Below, piece after piece: positions 34,417 through 41,892 of a stretch of DNA of 64,000 nt. The position numbers were made by a program, and so were the translations under genes. Position 1 is the first letter of the stretch, and each line of letters opens with the position of its first letter. The DNA comes from Stappia indica (GTDB lineage Bacteria; Pseudomonadota; Alphaproteobacteria; Rhizobiales; Stappiaceae). The stretch lies in NCBI RefSeq assembly GCF_001696535.1, contig NZ_MBQE01000005.1, positions 523,508-587,507 on the forward strand. Reading direction: 5' to 3'. The notes under the pieces were generated by a model. That model searched no databases, was not told the origin of the DNA, and saw nothing but the letters and a program-made list of their open reading frames with translations.

Positions 34417-34752
34417 ATGACCGCACATCCCACCCGCCGCCGTTTCCTTCTTGCTCTTGCCGCCGTGCTGCCCGTGCTGGCTGCCGGCGGATGGCCGGCC
34501 GTCGCGCGTGCCGACGACGACGACGATCACGAGCGCGCCCGCCGCCTCTTGCGCTCCGGCGAGATCCGGCCGCTCTCGGAAATCCTGTCGAGCGTCGAGC
34601 GCAGCGTCGGCGGCCGCGTGCTGGATGTTGACTTCGAGCGCGACGACGGCCGCTATGTCTACGAGCTCAAGATGGTGATGCCGTCCGGGCGCGTGCGCGA
34701 GGTTACCGTGGACGCCGCCACGGCGCGGGTCATCAAGATCGAGGACGATTGA
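34417..34752 (+). CDS. PepSY-domain protein of a two-component operon
   Basis: A 111-residue exported protein. The N-terminus MTAHPTRRRFLLALAAVLPV has a twin-Arg-like start; cleavage is likely near ARADDDDD. A single PepSY domain follows (about 40-110, SEILSSVERSVGGRVLDVDF and DAATARVIKIEDD). Its stop overlaps the response regulator ATG (TGATG). In such operons the small PepSY protein may act as a periplasmic sensor or modulator for the histidine kinase; that is inference. Confidence 0.88.
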   Translation: MTAHPTRRRFLLALAAVLPVLAAGGWPAVARADDDDDHERARRLLRSGEIRPLSEILSSVERSVGGRVLDVDFERDDGRYVYELKMVMPSGRVREVTVDAATARVIKIEDD

Positions 34753-35417
34753 TGCGCCTGCTCCTGGTGGAGGACGACGAGCGCATCGCCCGCGATGTCG
34801 CGGCCGCGCTGACGGCCGCCGGCTATGTGGTCGAGCGCGCTGCCGACGGCGAGGACGCCTGGTTTCTCGGCGACACGGAGGATTTCGACCTCGTCGTGCT
34901 GGATCTCGGCCTTCCCGTTCTCGACGGCCTGTCGGTGCTCAAGCGCTGGCGCGGTGCCGGACGCACCATGCCCGTGCTGGTGCTGACCGCCCGCGGCGCC
35001 TGGGCCGAGCGGGTCGAGGGCATCGATGCCGGTGCCGACGACTATCTCGCCAAGCCCTTCCGCATGGAGGAGCTGGTCGCCCGCGTCCGCGCGCTGATCC
35101 GCCGCTCCGTCGGCGTCGCCACCCCCGCCATCGCCGCCGGGCACTTGACGCTCGACACGCGCCAGATGCGCGTTTCCCGCGAGGGCGTGCCGCTGGCCCT
35201 CTCGCCGCTCGAATACCGCCTCACCGCCTATCTCATGCACCACAAGGGACGGGTCGTGCCGCCGACCGAGCTGCTGGAGCATCTTTACGGCGACGACGAT
35301 GCCCGCGACGTCAACGCGCTGGAAGCTGTGGTGGCGCGGCTGCGCCGCAAGCTCGGGCCGGATGCCATCGAGACGCGCCGCGGCTTCGGCTATCTCGTCG
35401 CGGACGCGCCCGCGTGA
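34752..35417 (+). CDS. OmpR/PhoB-family response regulator
   Basis: A 221-residue regulator: receiver domain (1-118) with acidic pocket EDDE, phospho-acceptor Asp51 in VVLDLGLPVLDG, and KPF (Lys in LAKPFRMEEL); C-terminal winged-helix DNA-binding domain (about 128-218) with LSPLEYRLTAYLMHHKG and RRGFGYLVAD. It works with the kinase encoded directly downstream (GTGA overlap). Likely targets include its own operon and the divergent PepSY/cytochrome b561 pair. Confidence 0.95.
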   Translation: MRLLLVEDDERIARDVAAALTAAGYVVERAADGEDAWFLGDTEDFDLVVLDLGLPVLDGLSVLKRWRGAGRTMPVLVLTARGAWAERVEGIDAGADDYLAKPFRMEELVARVRALIRRSVGVATPAIAAGHLTLDTRQMRVSREGVPLALSPLEYRLTAYLMHHKGRVVPPTELLEHLYGDDDARDVNALEAVVARLRRKLGPDAIETRRGFGYLVADAPA

Positions 35418-36853
35418 GGCCTCACGCCGCCCCGGCCGCCCGGCGGCGCGGCTCGCTGCGCCTGCGGCTCATCCTGGCCGGCGCCGTCTCGGTGCTCGCC
35501 GCGCTGGCACTCGCCGCCGCCGGCCTTCTGGTGCTGTTCGAGCGCCATGTCGAACGGCGCATCGACCAGGAGCTTTCCGTTCATCTCGACCAGCTGGTCG
35601 CCGGCCTCGACCGCACGCCCGACGGCGCGCTGGTTCTCGTGCGCCCGCCGGGCGATCCGCGCTTCGCCGTGCCGCTGTCCGGTCTCTACTGGCAGTACGA
35701 GGACCACGGGGCAGGGTCGGCACAGGACGCCGTCGAGGGGGCGATCCAGCGGTCCCGCTCGCTCTGGGATTTCGAGATGGCCCTGCCGGCGGAAGGGGAG
35801 GGCGACCCGCTGCCCCACCGCCACACGATTGCCGGTCCCGGCGACACGCAGCTCCTGCTGCTGGAACGGGTGGTCGAGCTGCGCGGCGCGCCCGTCCGCG
35901 TTGCGGTCGCCATCGACCGGCGCGAGATCGATGCGGCGACGCGTGCCTTCGGCCTCGACCTTGCGCCCTATCTTGCCGTGCTCGCCCTGTTCCTGATGGC
36001 CGCTGCGGTGGCGCAGGTCACGGTCGGCCTGCGGCCCCTTGCGGCGGTGCGCGACGGGCTCGCCGCCATCCGCTCCGGCCGACGCACGCGGCTGGGCGAC
36101 GATTTTCCCGACGAGATCCGTCCGCTCGCCGGCGAGCTGGACGGGCTGCTCGCCGCCCGCGAGGCGCAGGTGGAGAGCGCCCGCGCCCGCGCCGGCGACC
36201 TTGCCCATGGCCTGCGCACGCCGCTGCAGGTGCTGGCCGGCGATATCGAGCGCTTGCAGGCGCGCGGCGAGACCGAGATCGCCGCCGAGATCGAGACCGT
36301 CGCGCTGTCGATGCGCCGCCATGTGGAGCGCGAGCTTGCCCGCGCCCGCCTTGCCTCCGGCCGGGGCACGGCAACCGCCGCCCCTGCCGCCGTCGCGCGT
36401 GCCGTCGTCGCCGTCGTCTCGCGCACGCCCGCCGGCTCCCGGCTCGACTGGCAGGTGGAGATTGCCGAGGATGCGCGCCTTGCCATCGATCCCGACGACC
36501 TGGCCGAGGCGCTCGGCAATTTGGCCGAAAACGCGGCTCGCCACGCTGTCGCGAAGGTCCGCTTCACTCTCGACCCGGTCCCGGACGACGAGCAGACGCT
36601 GCGCGAAACGCCGCGCCTCGTCCGTCTTGCCGTGCGGGACGACGGGCCGGGCATTCCGGACGACATGATCGGCCCGCTCACCGCCCGCGGCGGCCGGCTC
36701 GACCTTGCCGGCGGCAGCGGCAGCGGCGCCGGGCTCGGCCTTGCCATCGTCTCGGAGATTGCCGAAGCTTGGGGCGGCAGCCTCGTCATCGAGAACCGCG
36801 ATCCGGGCCTCGAAGCGGCCCTGTGCCTGCGCCCCGCGCCGTCCGGCGAGTGA
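35414..36853 (+). CDS. Sensor histidine kinase
   Basis: A 479-residue inner-membrane kinase. Transmembrane helices lie at about 18-42 and 184-206 and enclose a 140-residue periplasmic sensor region. A HAMP-like segment follows, then the phospho-acceptor His265 in GDLAHGLRTPLQVL, the N box LGNLAENAARHA, and G boxes DDGPGIPDD and GSGAGLGLAIVSE. The start is GTG 35414, overlapping the response regulator stop. It resembles the PhoQ/FeuQ class in layout. The signal is not known, but the PepSY protein upstream is a candidate partner. Confidence 0.93.
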   Translation: MRPHAAPAARRRGSLRLRLILAGAVSVLAALALAAAGLLVLFERHVERRIDQELSVHLDQLVAGLDRTPDGALVLVRPPGDPRFAVPLSGLYWQYEDHGAGSAQDAVEGAIQRSRSLWDFEMALPAEGEGDPLPHRHTIAGPGDTQLLLLERVVELRGAPVRVAVAIDRREIDAATRAFGLDLAPYLAVLALFLMAAAVAQVTVGLRPLAAVRDGLAAIRSGRRTRLGDDFPDEIRPLAGELDGLLAAREAQVESARARAGDLAHGLRTPLQVLAGDIERLQARGETEIAAEIETVALSMRRHVERELARARLASGRGTATAAPAAVARAVVAVVSRTPAGSRLDWQVEIAEDARLAIDPDDLAEALGNLAENAARHAVAKVRFTLDPVPDDEQTLRETPRLVRLAVRDDGPGIPDDMIGPLTARGGRLDLAGGSGSGAGLGLAIVSEIAEAWGGSLVIENRDPGLEAALCLRPAPSGE

Positions 36854-36881
36854 GGCCGGCGGGCCTCAGACCTGAAGCGCG

Positions 36882-37346
36882 TCAGGCCGGCGGCGGCAGG
36901 ATGGTCATGCCGGTCGCGCCGGCCACCTGCATCACCTTCGCCACATCCGGCGGCCCGTCCATCGGCGCCGGCGCTGCCGTCCCCTCGGCAACCGGCGTGC
37001 CCAGTTCGGTGAAGAATCGCTCGTGCATGTGGCCCGGCGCGTTCAGGATCAGCACCCGTGCCGGCGCCGGGCCGCGCGCCGTGAAGGCATGCACCGCCCC
37101 GTCGGGGATCGACACATGGCTGCCCGGCCTAGCGACGCGCGTCTCGCCCGCCACCATGAATTCGACCTCGCCTTCCAGCACGTAGAAGGCTTCCGTCTCG
37201 CCGGCATGATGGTTGGGCGGGGCGCCCAGTCCCGGCGGCACCACGGCTTCCACCAGACAGTACTTGCCCAGCGTGTCGCCGGGAAAGGCATGAAATTTCA
37301 TCAAGATGCCGAGTGTCTCATACGTTCTGGCGCGAGTGTCCGCCAC
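36882..37346 (-). CDS. Cupin-domain protein
   Basis: A 154-residue single-cupin protein. The metal site is visible in PPNHHAGETEAFYVLEGEVE (motif 1) and SHVSIPDGAVHAFTARG (motif 2). Function unknown; such small cupins include sugar isomerases and dioxygenase-like proteins. It starts at GTG 37346, supported by a strong GTGGAGGACAGG site; a later ATG (37301) lacks one. It is divergent from a TetR gene and probably controlled by it. Confidence 0.82.
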   Translation of the reverse strand: MADTRARTYETLGILMKFHAFPGDTLGKYCLVEAVVPPGLGAPPNHHAGETEAFYVLEGEVEFMVAGETRVARPGSHVSIPDGAVHAFTARGPAPARVLILNAPGHMHERFFTELGTPVAEGTAAPAPMDGPPDVAKVMQVAGATGMTILPPPA

Positions 37347-37391
37347 GGCCTGTCCTCCACTTGTGAGAGGGTTGGAATGGTTTTATGATAC

Positions 37392-37427
37392 ACAAGTCTT
37401 TTTATGAGACAAGTGTCTTATTATGAG
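37392..37427. promoter_or_regulatory. Direct-repeat and dyad operator between cupin and TetR genes
   Basis: Two imperfect direct repeats, ACAAGTCTTTTTATGAG (37392-37408) and ACAAGTGTCTTATTATGAG (37409-37427), with an internal AGACA-AG-TGTCT dyad (37407-37418). The AT-rich segment is the shared promoter region of the divergent pair and a likely TetR target. Confidence 0.6.
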
Positions 37428-37435
37428 GAATCAGA

Positions 37436-38029
37436 GTGGCAACTCGTGAACGCACGTCCCAGAAGAACCGCACCCGCGAGGCGATCCTTGCTGGCGCGCG
37501 TGCCCTGATCGAGCGGGGTGAAGCGGTGACGGTCACCGCCGCGGCGGCCGAGAGCGGCATCTCCAAGGCGACGGCCTATCGCTACTTTTCCGATCCGGCG
37601 GTGCTGGCGGCCGAGGCCGGCCTTGCGGTCGAGGTGCGCGACTATGCGGAGATCGTGCAGGGCTGCGATACCCCGCGCGCCAAGGTGCTGGCCGTCAGCC
37701 TCTACCTGTTCGACCTGGCGCTCGCCCATGAGGCGGCCTTCCGCCAGTTCCTGGCGCGCAATCTCGATTGCTGGCTGGCCGAAGGAGGAGGGGAGGCGAC
37801 GCGCCGCGGCGCCCGCCGTGTCGCCATGTACCGGCAGGCCCTGTCCGAAGTCCGGCCCGCCCTGCCGGCGGACCGTCTGGCCGTTCTGGTCGGCGCGCTA
37901 TCGGCGGCAACCGGCACCGAGGCGATGATCGCGCTCGACGACATTGCCCGCCTGTCGCCGGACATGGCCCGTCAGGCCGTGCGGGAGACCACCGAGGCGC
38001 TGCTCGACCGGTTTCTCGGCACCGCCTAG
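37436..38029 (+). CDS. TetR-family transcriptional regulator
   Basis: A 197-residue TetR protein. The N-terminal DNA-binding domain (about 12-58) carries REAILAGARALIERGEAVTV and GISKATAYRYFSDPAVLAAE; the remainder is the ligand-binding helical domain. It starts at GTG 37436 after GAGGAA. It likely represses the divergent cupin gene and itself through the repeats between them. The effector is unknown. Confidence 0.9.
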   Translation: MATRERTSQKNRTREAILAGARALIERGEAVTVTAAAAESGISKATAYRYFSDPAVLAAEAGLAVEVRDYAEIVQGCDTPRAKVLAVSLYLFDLALAHEAAFRQFLARNLDCWLAEGGGEATRRGARRVAMYRQALSEVRPALPADRLAVLVGALSAATGTEAMIALDDIARLSPDMARQAVRETTEALLDRFLGTA

Positions 38030-38045
38030 GCCCGGGCCTTGCGCC

Positions 38046-38684
38046 TCACACCTTCTGCGCCACCAGGAACCGCGCCTTGCGCGAGGCCGGGTGCAACTCG
38101 GCTTCCAGGATCCGGAAACCGGCATCGACCATCGCCTGGTCCAGCTCGGCGATGCTGAAGAAGCCGACATGCGGCGCCTTGCCGACCAGCTGCATCGCCC
38201 GGATCAGCGGCAGCATGTACCAGCCCCAGCTTTTCAGGCAGACGGTCTTGGAGATCAGCAGCCCGCCGGGCTTCAGCCGGGCTCTCAGCGCGGCGAGCGT
38301 CGCCGGCAGGTCTTCCGCCATATGCAGCATGTTGAAGGCCAGCACCGCATCGAAGGGCGGGGTGCCAGCCGCCAGCTCCGCCTGTCCGGCCTCCATCACC
38401 GAAGCCTCGCGGAAGGCGAGGTTTTCCGCCATTGCGTCGGCCGCCTTCTCGTTGGCGATGGCGATCATCTGCGCCGAGATGTCGGTGCCGAGATAGCTGC
38501 CCGTGCCTGCGGCCAGCCGCAAGGCCGTCGTGCCGGTGCCGCAGCCGACCTCCAGCACCCGGTCCTGCGGCGTCAGCCGCGCGGCCGTCGCCTCCAGCGT
38601 CCGCCGGTAGGACGCCTCGTCCTTGATCGGGTCGGCGGCATATTTTCGGGCCGCCTTGTCCCAGAATTCGTCCTGCCTGCGCAT
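38046..38684 (-). CDS. Class I SAM-dependent methyltransferase
   Basis: A 212-residue methyltransferase of the methyltransferase-11/UbiE-like group: motif I VLEVGCGTGTTALRLA, acidic residue in TDISAQMI, and FDAVLAFNMLHMAEDLP. The N-terminal FWDKAARKYAADPIKDEASY is typical. Substrate unknown, small molecule likely. It is divergent from a LysR gene 102 bp away and is a probable target of that regulator. Confidence 0.87.
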   Translation of the reverse strand: MRRQDEFWDKAARKYAADPIKDEASYRRTLEATAARLTPQDRVLEVGCGTGTTALRLAAGTGSYLGTDISAQMIAIANEKAADAMAENLAFREASVMEAGQAELAAGTPPFDAVLAFNMLHMAEDLPATLAALRARLKPGGLLISKTVCLKSWGWYMLPLIRAMQLVGKAPHVGFFSIAELDQAMVDAGFRILEAELHPASRKARFLVAQKV

Positions 38685-38752
38685 CGCCCCTTGCTCCGTC
38701 TGCGGGTCGTCGATCCGGCTCTGGTCTAGCCCGAGGGCGTTTCAGAAGAAAT

Positions 38753-38787
38753 TGCATAAAAACGCAGCGTCGTTATACGTTTTTGCA
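38753..38787. promoter_or_regulatory. Inverted repeat at the LysR start
   Basis: TGCATAAAAACG (38753-38764) and CGTTTTTGCA (38778-38787) form an inverted repeat with one extra base in the left arm. The right arm includes the A of the LysR ATG, so binding there would block its own translation start region and could regulate the divergent methyltransferase. Confidence 0.5.
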
Positions 38788-39683
38788 TGGTTTCGCCGCT
38801 CCGTCCCGCCTTCGACTGGAACCGCCTGCGCGCCTTTCTCGTCACCGCCGAGGAAGGCTCGCTGTCGGCCGCCGCCCGCATCCTCGGGCTGACCCAGCCG
38901 ACGCTCGGCCGTCAGGTCGCAGCGCTCGAGCAGGAGCTCGGCGTTGCCCTGTTCGAGCGGGTCGGCCGCTCCCTCAGCCTCACCCGTTCGGGGCTGGAGC
39001 TGCTGGAGCACGCCCGCGCCATGGGCGAGGCGGCGGGCCGCGTTTCGCTTGCCGCCTCCGGCCGGGTGGAGGCGGTGGCGGGCGAGGTCACCGTCACCGC
39101 CAGCGACGTCATCTCCGCCTGGCTGCTGCCGCCGGTGCTGGAGCGCCTGCGCGAGGCGGCGCCCGGCCTGTCGCTGGAGATCGTCGCCACCAACAGCCTG
39201 CGCGACATCCGCCGCCGCGAGGCCGACATCGCCATCCGTCATGTCGAGCCGCAGGACGGCGAGCTGATCGCCCGGCGGATGCCCGACATGCAGGCCCGGC
39301 TCTACGCCTCGCGCGATCTCGTCGCCCGCCGGGGCGGTCCGCCGCGCGATGCCGCCGCGCTCTCCGCCTGGCCCTTCGTCGGCTTCGAGCGGTCCGACCG
39401 CTTCCGCCTGGCGCTCAACGCGCAGGGCCTGTCGCTGACGCCGGACAGCTTCCCGCTCGTCAGCGACAACGGCGTCGTCGCCTGGCACTACGTTCGCGCC
39501 GGGCTCGGCGTCGGCGCCATGATCGACGACGTCGCCCGTCTCGCGCCGGAGGTCGAGTGCCTGCTGCCGGAGCTTCCCGCGATTCCCGTCCCGGTCTTCG
39601 TGGTCACCCACCGCGAGCTGCACACCAGCCGGCGGATCAGGATCGTCTTCGACCATATCACGGCGATGCTGGGCGGGGATTGA
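38787..39683 (+). CDS. LysR-family transcriptional regulator
   Basis: A 298-residue LysR protein. The winged helix-turn-helix (about 11-70) reads WNRLRAFLVTAEEGSLSAAA and LTQPTLGRQVAALEQELGVA; the effector-binding periplasmic-protein-like domain follows (about 95-295, EVTVTASDVISAWLLPPVLE). The typical position divergent to a methyltransferase gene suggests that gene as target. Effector unknown. Confidence 0.93.
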   Translation: MVSPLRPAFDWNRLRAFLVTAEEGSLSAAARILGLTQPTLGRQVAALEQELGVALFERVGRSLSLTRSGLELLEHARAMGEAAGRVSLAASGRVEAVAGEVTVTASDVISAWLLPPVLERLREAAPGLSLEIVATNSLRDIRRREADIAIRHVEPQDGELIARRMPDMQARLYASRDLVARRGGPPRDAAALSAWPFVGFERSDRFRLALNAQGLSLTPDSFPLVSDNGVVAWHYVRAGLGVGAMIDDVARLAPEVECLLPELPAIPVPVFVVTHRELHTSRRIRIVFDHITAMLGGD

Positions 39684-39865
39684 TTGGCGCGGGAGCGGGG
39701 ATAACGGCAGGGCGCGCGTCCGGTGCAGCGGGCAGGTCCGGGGCGGCAGGTCCGGGCCGTGCCTCCAGCGCCTGCCGCGCGCACTTGTCCCCGCCCTGTC
39801 CCCGTTTGGGCAGATGCGGGCGATTTGGCGAGATTGCGACGATTGAGACGCGAAAGGCCGATATT

Positions 39866-39892
39866 GAGACGGGATTTTGCAAAATCCGTCTC
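39866..39892. other. Strong AT-cored hairpin downstream of lysR
   Basis: Arms GAGACGGGATTTTG and CAAAATCCGTCTC pair with a single unpaired G. Flanked by ATTGAGACG direct repeats. It could be a lysR terminator lacking a T-run, or a protein-binding site. Confidence 0.5.
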
Positions 39893-39932
39893 GAAATTTC
39901 TCGAAATCCGGCACGCCGTCGCGGCATGCAAA

Positions 39933-39961
39933 AAGGGCGCGCCGTCGGCCGGCGCGCCCTT
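39933..39961 (-). terminator. Intrinsic terminator of rpmI-rplT
   Basis: Perfect 11-bp stem AAGGGCGCGCC / GGCGCGCCCTT with a 7-base loop, followed on the minus strand by TTTTTG. It lies 40 bases after the rplT stop. Confidence 0.9.
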
Positions 39962-40001
39962 CGAAATCGTGGTCTGCGCGGGGCAGACGAGCTCTCGCGC
40001 C

Positions 40002-40361
40002 TCAGGCTGCGAGGGCGCCCTTCGCCTTCTCGGTCAGCACCTTGAACGCATCCGGCTCACGGATGGCGATGTCGGAGAGAACCTTGCGGTCGATGGTGAT
40101 GCCGGCCTTGTTGAGGCCGTCGATGAAGCGCCCGTAGGTCATGCCGTGCTCACGGACAGCGGCGTTGATGCGCTGGATCCAGAGCGAACGGAAGTTCCGC
40201 TTGCGAACCTTGCGGTCGCGATAGGCGTACTGTCCGGCCTTCTCGACGGCCTGCTTGGCAACGCGGATCGTGTTCTTGCGACGACCGTAGTAGCCCTTGG
40301 CGGCCTTGAGGACCTTCTTGTGCTTTGCGTGGGCGGTAACGCCCCTTTTGACACGCGACAT
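40002..40361 (-). CDS. rplT: 50S ribosomal protein L20
   Basis: A 119-residue L20: [20 protein letters not shown], then [20 protein letters not shown] and [21 protein letters not shown]20 binds 23S rRNA early in 50S assembly and in many bacteria represses its own operon by binding the mRNA leader. It is co-transcribed with rpmI 39 bp upstream. Length is normal. Confidence 0.98.
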   Translation of the reverse strand: MSRVKRGVTAHAKHKKVLKAAKGYYGRRKNTIRVAKQAVEKAGQYAYRDRKVRKRNFRSLWIQRINAAVREHGMTYGRFIDGLNKAGITIDRKVLSDIAIREPDAFKVLTEKAKGALAA

Positions 40362-40400
40362 GGGATGTAACTCCTTGAAAAGTCTAGAACGCCGTCAGGC

Positions 40401-40598
40401 TCAGCCGTAGGGCAGGAACTTCTTGACGATGCGGGCATCGGGCTCGGCCAGAGTGGTCGTGCCGCGTGCGTTGCGGATGAACTTGGCGGAACGCTTGATC
40501 ATCCCGTGACGCTTGCCCGCCTGAGCGGTCTTGACCTTGCCGGTCGCGGTCAGTTTGAAGCGCTTCTTGGCGCCGGACTTCGTCTTCAGCTTGGGCAT
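40401..40598 (-). CDS. rpmI: 50S ribosomal protein L35
   Basis: A 65-residue L35: [20 protein letters not shown] and [18 protein letters not shown] are typical, ending KKFLPYG. It precedes rplT in an operon that here has its own promoter and is separated from infC by a terminator. Its leader is a candidate site for L20 autoregulation. Confidence 0.98.
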   Translation of the reverse strand: MPKLKTKSGAKKRFKLTATGKVKTAQAGKRHGMIKRSAKFIRNARGTTTLAEPDARIVKKFLPYG

Positions 40599-40742
40599 TT
40601 TGCATCCTTTCTCGACCCGGCGGTGCTGATCCGCCGGTTGTTGTTGGAAGCCGTTTTATGAGCCGCCACGGCATGCCCTTTTGTCGCGGGCTCCGGCCGA
40701 AACACGGCCGGTCCCGTGAAGCCGGGCGGCTCGGGACACGGG
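40599..40742 (-). promoter_or_regulatory. Structured rpmI-rplT mRNA leader
   Basis: About 138 untranslated bases lie between the promoter and rpmI. They contain hairpin CCGGCCG-AAACA-CGGCCGG (40692-40710) and GTCCCG / CGGGAC arms. Such structure fits the leader RNA through which L20 represses its operon, but I cannot match a specific motif. Confidence 0.4.
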
Positions 40743-40771
40743 CTTATAGGCAAAGCCGCCGGGAAACGCAA
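40743..40771 (-). promoter_or_regulatory. Promoter of rpmI-rplT
   Basis: Minus strand: -35 TTGCGT (40766-40771), 17-bp spacer, -10 TATAAG (40743-40748). It lies downstream of the infC terminator, giving the ribosomal protein genes an independent start. Confidence 0.65.
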
Positions 40772-40842
40772 GCGTTCCGGCGGCCTGCCGGACCTTGCGC
40801 CGCCCCTTTGCGGCGCTTCGGTCGACCCGTGCCCGAAAACTG

Positions 40843-40875
40843 CGAAACCCGGCCCTTTTTTCAGGCCGGGTTTCG
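40843..40875 (-). terminator. infC terminator
   Basis: Stem CGAAACCCGGCC / GGCCGGGTTTCG (12 bp) with a 9-base loop, 41 bases after the infC stop; the minus-strand tail CAGTTTTCG is only moderately T-rich. Confidence 0.7.
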
Positions 40876-40916
40876 TGAAAACCGCCGCGTGTCGCGGCCG
40901 TGCAGGGTGGCAGGCT

Positions 40917-41459
40917 TCAGCGCGCGATCGGCGCCAGCACCATCACCATCTGACGGCCTTCCAGCCGCGGGTGGGATTCGACCTTGGCGAACTCCGCCGT
41001 CTCGTCCCGCACCTTGTTGAGCAGCGCAACGCCCAGGTCCTGGTGCGCCATTTCGCGTCCGCGGAACCGCAGGGTGACCTTGACCTTGTCGCCTTCGTCG
41101 AAGAAACGCTTCATGTTCCGCATCTTCACCTCATAGTCATGGGTGTCGATATTCGGACGCATCTTGATTTCTTTGACTTCGACGATCTTCTGGTTCTTGC
41201 GCGCTTCTGCAGCCTTCTTCTGGCTCAGGTACTTGTACCTGCCATAGTCCAGGATCTTGCAGACGGGCGGCGAAGAGTTCGGAGAGATCTCGACAAGGTC
41301 CAGACCGGCCTCTTCGGCCATCCTCAAGGCGTCTTCCGTAGGTGTGACGCCGAGGTTCTGTCCATCCTGATCGATGAGCTGAACTTCCCGAACGCGGATC
41401 TCTTGGTTTGTGCGCGGGCCTTCCTTGGTCGGCGGCGGTGCGCGGTATGGACGGCGAAT
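40917..41459 (-). CDS. infC: Translation initiation factor IF-3, AUU start
   Basis: A 180-residue IF-3 with N-domain [19 protein letters not shown], linker [20 protein letters not shown] and C-domain [20 protein letters not shown], ending [10 protein letters not shown]. No ATG or GTG lies at the family start; instead ATT at 41459 follows GAGGAGATAGCGACC with good spacing and gives [10 protein letters not shown], as in relatives. Rare AUU starts allow IF-3 to repress its own translation by discriminating against non-AUG codons. A promoter candidate lies at 41591-41619. A farther upstream in-frame reading exists but is not family-like. Confidence 0.95.
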   Translation of the reverse strand: MRRPYRAPPPTKEGPRTNQEIRVREVQLIDQDGQNLGVTPTEDALRMAEEAGLDLVEISPNSSPPVCKILDYGRYKYLSQKKAAEARKNQKIVEVKEIKMRPNIDTHDYEVKMRNMKRFFDEGDKVKVTLRFRGREMAHQDLGVALLNKVRDETAEFAKVESHPRLEGRQMVMVLAPIAR

Positions 41460-41892
41460 GGTCGCTATCTCCTCTAACGTTTCAACAACTTGGCGAAACC
41501 GGCTCCCGGCCGGCGTTCCGCCCTGCAACGCAAATACCCCGAACGCCGGGCGTCGGGGAGTCCATGCGCGCCGCAAGGCGCCAGACCATGAAAATCGAGC
41601 GAAACCGTCGCAGAGTCAACCGGTTTCACGCGAAAGCCCCCATCGCACGGGGGCGGAGACGGTACAGGGAGGCGGTTGCCGATCCCCTCAACCCTCTCCT
41701 TGCGGAGCCGGAGCAGTCGATGAATGATGTATAATCCAAGTATTTAAACCTTGAATTGCATTGAATGACAGTATTAACGCGATCTTCAACTCTGGCTGCG
41801 ATGAGAGGCGAGGGAGGGGAATGAAGAACCGGCCGCGTGCGCGATGCAGGACGCGCTGCGGCTGCGACCTCCGTGCTTGCAGGAGACTGCCC
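41460..41892. other. 433-bp divergent gap between infC and the chemoreceptor
   Basis: Contains the infC promoter and leader, with hairpin CCCCGAACGCC / GGGCGTCGGGG (near 41538-41559), and on the plus strand a TATAAT at 41730-41735 with no good -35. No gene. Confidence 0.5.
41591..41619 (-). promoter_or_regulatory. Candidate infC promoter
   Basis: Minus strand: -35 TTGACT (41614-41619), 17-bp spacer, -10 GATTTT (41591-41596). The implied leader before the AUU start is about 125 bases. Confidence 0.5.

Larger units (their letters stand above)
39684..40001. other. 318-bp gap between lysR and rplT with repeats
   Basis: No gene. It holds two copies of ATTGAGACG 21 bp apart (39842-39850 and 39863-39871), a strong hairpin (39866-39892) and the rplT terminator (39933-39961). 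Confidence 0.5.
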
